The notes beneath the pieces were generated by a model. That model was given only the letters and a program-made list of their open reading frames with translations. It had not been told where the DNA came from and did no database searches. DNA of 21,833 bases from Bacillota bacterium (GTDB taxonomy: Bacteria; Bacillota; Clostridia; Acetivibrionales; DSM-1351): contig JAEWZA010000471.1 of the NCBI GenBank assembly GCA_023395575.1, forward strand, positions 1 through 21,833, given 5' to 3'. The translations under genes were made by a program, and so were the position numbers. Positions 18,348 to 21,833 of the stretch are shown piece after piece. Each line of letters begins with the position of its first letter. Position 1 is the first letter of the stretch.

Positions 18348-21112
18348 GTAATTTTGAAGAAAGTAGTTTTGACGAAAGTGATGGAATGGGGGCTATAGCC
18401 ATCATTGGAATGGGTGGACGTTTCCCAGGGGCAGCGGATTTAGAGGAGTTTTGGCATAACCTTTATAATGGGGTAGAGTCTGTAAAGTTTTTTAAGCGTG
18501 AAGAGTTATTAAAAATGGGTATAGATGAGAATTTATTGGATAATCCGAGATTTGTACCAGCAGATGCTATTTTAGACGGAATGGATTTATTTGATGCCTC
18601 TTTCTTTGACTATTCTGCCAGAGAAGCTGAAATCATGGATCCACAGCACCGTCTGTATTTGGAAACGGCATGGGAGGTACTGGAAAGTGCTGGGTATAAT
18701 TCAGAACTTTATACAGGAAGAGTGGCTGTATATGGCAGTGCAAACTTAAGCGGATACATGATACGAAATCTATATTCAAATCCTGGATTAGTAGATACAT
18801 TAGGATCATTTAAAATTATGCTTGCAAACGGACAGGATTTTTTGGCTACGAAAGTATCCTATAAAATGAACTTGACAGGACCAAGTGTTAATGTAAATAC
18901 CCTGTGTTCCTCATCTCTTGTGGCTGTACATGATGCATGCCAAAATTTATTGAATTTTGGATGTGATCTTGCATTAGCTGGGGGAGTGAGCTTTCAAGTT
19001 TCGAGAAATGAAGCCTTTTTCTACCAGGAAGGAGGAATTGGTTCTTCTGATGGTCATTGCCGTGCTTTTGATTCCAAAGCAAACGGAACAGTTAGCGGAA
19101 GCGGGCTTGCAATTGTTGCATTAAAAAGGCTTGAAGATGCTATTGCAGATGGAGACCATATTCACGCAGTTATTAAGGGAACAGGTATCAATAATGACGG
19201 TTCACATAAAAACAGTTATACAGCTCCAAATGTTGATGGGCAAGCAGAGTGTATTGCAGAAGCTATTGCAATGTCAGGTGTAAATCCTGAAACAATTACT
19301 TATATAGATGGTCATGGTACTGGTACAGATCTTGGAGACCCAATTGAAATTGCTGCCTTAACAAAAGCTTTTCGCTCTTATACAAAGAAAAAACAATTTT
19401 GTGCCATTGGCTCGGTAAAAACTAATATTGGACATCTTGTTAATGCAGGTGGTTTGGCAAGCGTGTTGAAAACAGTGCTTTCTATGCAAAATAGAGTGAT
19501 TCCACCAAGTCTTAATTTTGAAGAGCCAAATCCCAAAATTGATTTTGAGAACAGCCCATTTTATGTAAATACAGGATTAGCCGAATGGAAAACTGATGGA
19601 TTTCCATTAAGAGCAGGGGTTAGTTCTTTTGGGATAGGTGGAACAAATACTCACGTTATTTTAGAGGAAGCACCTCAGATGGAATGCTCCGAAGCTTCCA
19701 AAAGACCGTGGCAGATTATTTCTTTATCAGCCAAGACAGATACAGCATTGGAAAAGATGACTAGCAATATTACAAATTTTTCCAAGAACAATCCAGATAT
19801 AAAGCTTTCAGATGTTGCATTTACACTGCATGTTGGAAGAAGGGATTTTAATCACCGTAGAGTTTTGATTTGTAGGGATATGAAGGATTTAATAGACAAG
19901 TTTGAAAATATGTCACCTTCAAGTGTTTTTACACACTTTCAGAAGCCTAAAGTTCAACCAGTTGTGTTCATGTTCCCGGGGGAAGGGGAATATGTCAATA
20001 TGGGTGCAGAGATATACAAAACGGAGGATAATTTTAGGAATACAGTGGATAATTGCTGTGAAATTCTACAATATATAACAGGTACTGATACAAGGAATAT
20101 TCTTTACCCAACTGAGGCCAATAAGGAAAGAGCAGCAACGCAAATATCTGATGGCAGAATAGGGAGAGGGATTCTCTTCACTATCGAATATGCCTTAGCT
20201 CAGTTATGGATGAAATGGGGGATTGAGCCTGGCTGTATGATTGGAGAGGGTATTGGTGAGGTTGTTGCTGCTTGCCTATCCGGAGTGTTAACTGTTGAAG
20301 ATGCATTGAAGCTGGCAGTTTCAGAAGATAGTAGTCTTCCAGAAATAGTAGCTAATATAAGTAATGGTAAAGTAAATATACCGTTTATCTCGTGTATAAC
20401 TGGAGGCTGGATTACAGATGGCGAGCTTGAAAGCCCTGATTACTGGATACGTCAAAGAGGTTCTTTCAGGTTTAATGACGGCTTAAATGAAATAATGAAA
20501 GATGCTGACCAAATTCTAATAGAGCTTGGCCCTGGTAATAAGCTATCCATTGAAGCAGAAAAGTATAAAAATGAGGGGGTTCAACAGCCTATCTTATATT
20601 CAATGCCTGCTAAGGGTGAAGGAACTTCAGATTGTGAAGCTTTATTCAAATGCTTGGGAATGTTCTGGAATGTTGGAGGCAGAGTGGATTGGAACCAATT
20701 CTATGCTGAAGAAAAACGCCATAGAATTCCATTACCTACCTATCCTTTTGAGAGACAGCGTTATTGGATAGAGCCAGGAAAACAGGGTGTATCAAAACCT
20801 GATGTAATGATTTCCAAGAAAGAGGAAATTACCAGCAATATTACTGATTCAGACTTTAAGGAAGCATCTATTACCATCACTTTAAATCTGGATGAGCAAA
20901 ATCAGGCTAACAGCAATGAAGAACGTAAGAAACAGCTAGAGGAATTTTTTGCTTTGAAGGAACGATTAGAAGAGTTAGGTAAGGAATTAAAATGTGACTG
21001 CACCAAAATTGATGTATCTCCTGTAGGTCTTAAGAAAAATAGAAGTGATGGACAATTTGGTGATAAAAGCAATGAAAAGCTTAAAAAAAGATCTCGTCCT
21101 GATTTGGAGTAA
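18344..21112 (+). CDS. PKS module: KS with dead, truncated AT, cut before its ACP
   Basis: 922 residues. The ATG overlaps the previous stop as ATGA, with AAGGGGTGG upstream, so translation is coupled. The KS (about 17-440) looks active: Cys188 in TLCSSSL, His324 in DGHGTGT, His364 in NIGHL. The AT region (540-775) keeps FMFPGEG at its start, and SCITGGWIT plus ELGPG at its end. The GHSxGE site, however, reads GEGIGE (634-639), so the catalytic Ser is Gly636 and the His is Glu635. About 100 residues, including the region of the second catalytic His, are missing. A post-AT linker (LPTYPFERQRYW) and a charged predicted coiled coil (about 850-885) follow. The frame stops at TAA 21110 straight after RPDLE, where the preceding synthase has RPELENEYVSP leading into its ACP. 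No reductive domain is present, so it would leave a beta-keto group. Confidence 0.85.
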   Translation: MSNFEESSFDESDGMGAIAIIGMGGRFPGAADLEEFWHNLYNGVESVKFFKREELLKMGIDENLLDNPRFVPADAILDGMDLFDASFFDYSAREAEIMDPQHRLYLETAWEVLESAGYNSELYTGRVAVYGSANLSGYMIRNLYSNPGLVDTLGSFKIMLANGQDFLATKVSYKMNLTGPSVNVNTLCSSSLVAVHDACQNLLNFGCDLALAGGVSFQVSRNEAFFYQEGGIGSSDGHCRAFDSKANGTVSGSGLAIVALKRLEDAIADGDHIHAVIKGTGINNDGSHKNSYTAPNVDGQAECIAEAIAMSGVNPETITYIDGHGTGTDLGDPIEIAALTKAFRSYTKKKQFCAIGSVKTNIGHLVNAGGLASVLKTVLSMQNRVIPPSLNFEEPNPKIDFENSPFYVNTGLAEWKTDGFPLRAGVSSFGIGGTNTHVILEEAPQMECSEASKRPWQIISLSAKTDTALEKMTSNITNFSKNNPDIKLSDVAFTLHVGRRDFNHRRVLICRDMKDLIDKFENMSPSSVFTHFQKPKVQPVVFMFPGEGEYVNMGAEIYKTEDNFRNTVDNCCEILQYITGTDTRNILYPTEANKERAATQISDGRIGRGILFTIEYALAQLWMKWGIEPGCMIGEGIGEVVAACLSGVLTVEDALKLAVSEDSSLPEIVANISNGKVNIPFISCITGGWITDGELESPDYWIRQRGSFRFNDGLNEIMKDADQILIELGPGNKLSIEAEKYKNEGVQQPILYSMPAKGEGTSDCEALFKCLGMFWNVGGRVDWNQFYAEEKRHRIPLPTYPFERQRYWIEPGKQGVSKPDVMISKKEEITSNITDSDFKEASITITLNLDEQNQANSNEERKKQLEEFFALKERLEELGKELKCDCTKIDVSPVGLKKNRSDGQFGDKSNEKLKKRSRPDLE

Positions 21113-21412
21113 GCTTACGTAGCGCCTACAAATGAAGTAGAAAGTGCCATTATAGAAAAATGGCAGGAGGTTCTTGGCTTTGATAAGATTGGAATCCATG
21201 ACGACTTTTTTGAACTGGGAGGACACTCATTAATAGCAGCTGCAGTTGCTACAGACCTCAGCAAAAGATTTGGTGTCCAAATTCCTATGAGAGAACTATT
21301 TGAAACTACAACAGCAGCAGGTATTGCCCAATTAATTGAGACATTCCGCTGGGCAACAAAAGGAGTAAAAGAGGCAGCATGTAGTGAAGAACTTGAAGGT
21401 GGAACCATTTAA
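21113..21412 (+). pseudogene. ACP domain in frame behind a stop codon, with no start of its own
   Basis: Ninety-nine sense codons in the same frame as the PKS encode a complete carrier domain: AYVAPTNEVE, IIEKWQEVLG, DDFFELGGHSL (phosphopantetheine Ser at 21227-21229) and a normal helix IV, ending at TAA 21410-21412. Only TAA 21110-21112 separates it from the module it belongs to. No ATG, GTG or TTG occurs in this frame before the GGHSL motif, and the first in-frame ATG lies too far into the domain. The domain is well preserved, so the stop is very recent, a sequencing error, or read through. Positions 21113-21424 hold nothing else apart from the ribosome site of the next gene. Confidence 0.8.
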
Positions 21413-21424
21413 CGGAGGGGACAT

Positions 21425-21833
21425 ATGACTATTATTGAATTTTTATCAAAGTTGAAAAAACTTGATATAAGACTTTGGTTAGAAAATAATGCGCTCCAGT
21501 ATCAGGCGCCCAAAGGTGCAGTTACGAAGGAAATACTACTTGAAATAAAAGACAGAAAAGATGAAATTATAAGCTTTTTAAGACAGTTGAATATGGAGGC
21601 GCGTATAAACAGAGAAGCTATTCCAAGGGCATCAACAGAGGATGGACAGGGGATACCTTTGTCTTTCTCCCAGCAGTCCATGTGGTTACATAGTGAAATT
21701 ACTAAAGCAAACCCTGTATTCAATATTTCAAATGCAGTTAAAATGAAGGGAACACTTCACAAAGATATTCTCCTTAAGTCTTTAACGGAAGTAATTGCTA
21801 GACATGAACCCTTAAGAACGACTTTTAAGAGTG
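21425..21833 (+). CDS. NRPS (5' part): TubC-type docking domain and condensation domain
   Basis: The first 136 codons of a gene that runs off the right edge. CGGAGGGG five bases upstream fixes the ATG. Residues 1-55 match the TubC N-terminal docking fold used to receive intermediates from an upstream synthase (EFLSKLKKLDIRLWLENNAL, then a helix near KDEIISFLRQL). From about residue 65 a condensation domain begins: PLSFSQQSMW in place of the common LSFAQQRLW, the YNIP-like VFNIS, and ARHEPLRTTF. The catalytic HHxxxDG motif lies beyond the window. It probably accepts the ketide chain from the split PKS module and couples an amino acid. It starts 12 bp after the ACP frame. Confidence 0.88.
   Translation, partial: MTIIEFLSKLKKLDIRLWLENNALQYQAPKGAVTKEILLEIKDRKDEIISFLRQLNMEARINREAIPRASTEDGQGIPLSFSQQSMWLHSEITKANPVFNISNAVKMKGTLHKDILLKSLTEVIARHEPLRTTFKS

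Noticed and set aside
21083..21089. Seven-A run just before the TAA, as a programmed frameshift or indel site joining the PKS to the ACP
   Set aside because: A -1 shift meets TGA at 21100 and a +1 shift meets TAG at 21120. The ACP is in the original frame, so a shift cannot bypass the stop.

Overview
The window is AT-rich, Gram-positive-type DNA with strong Shine-Dalgarno sequences and U-tract terminators. Together with intracellular plant-glycan glycosidases and a large hybrid assembly line, this suggests an anaerobic, plant-fibre-degrading clostridium (Ruminiclostridium-like). That assignment is inferred from style and content, not from a marker gene. Every convincing gene is on the + strand.

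Region 1 (1-4700) is a carbohydrate unit. It opens with a 94-bp sequence repeated twice in tandem. Each copy has a hairpin over an ATG and a tiny reading frame. A GH36 alpha-galactosidase-like gene and a GH31 alpha-xylosidase/alpha-glucosidase-like gene follow, and the unit ends at a strong intrinsic terminator (4751-4797).

Region 2 (4800-21833, running off the right edge) is the left part of a hybrid NRPS-PKS cluster. Two sigma-A-like promoters flank a 9-bp inverted repeat. They precede a cyclic-peptide-type ABC exporter (PvdE/SyrD group with a three-helix N-terminal extension), a lipid-anchored Ntn/C45-type amidohydrolase, and the assembly line. The 3307-residue protein reads acyl-AMP ligase, ACP, C, A (predicted glycine), PCP, KS, KR, DH, ACP. 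A second protein carries a KS and a dead, truncated AT. An in-frame TAA then cuts off its own ACP, and an NRPS with a TubC-type docking domain and a C domain begins. Neither PKS module has a working AT, so malonyl units must come from an AT elsewhere.

Working model (inference): the ligase loads a carboxylic acid, glycine is added, one ketide is added and reduced/dehydrated, a second is added unreduced, and an amino acid follows from the next NRPS. The product is exported, and an extracellular Ntn hydrolase may remove the N-acyl cap, echoing pyoverdine (PvdL/PvdE/PvdQ) and colibactin prodrug maturation. The most unusual points are the stop codon before the second PKS ACP, the graded loss of AT domains, the DH that seems to interrupt the KR tail, and the exporter/Ntn-hydrolase pairing in a Gram-positive context.
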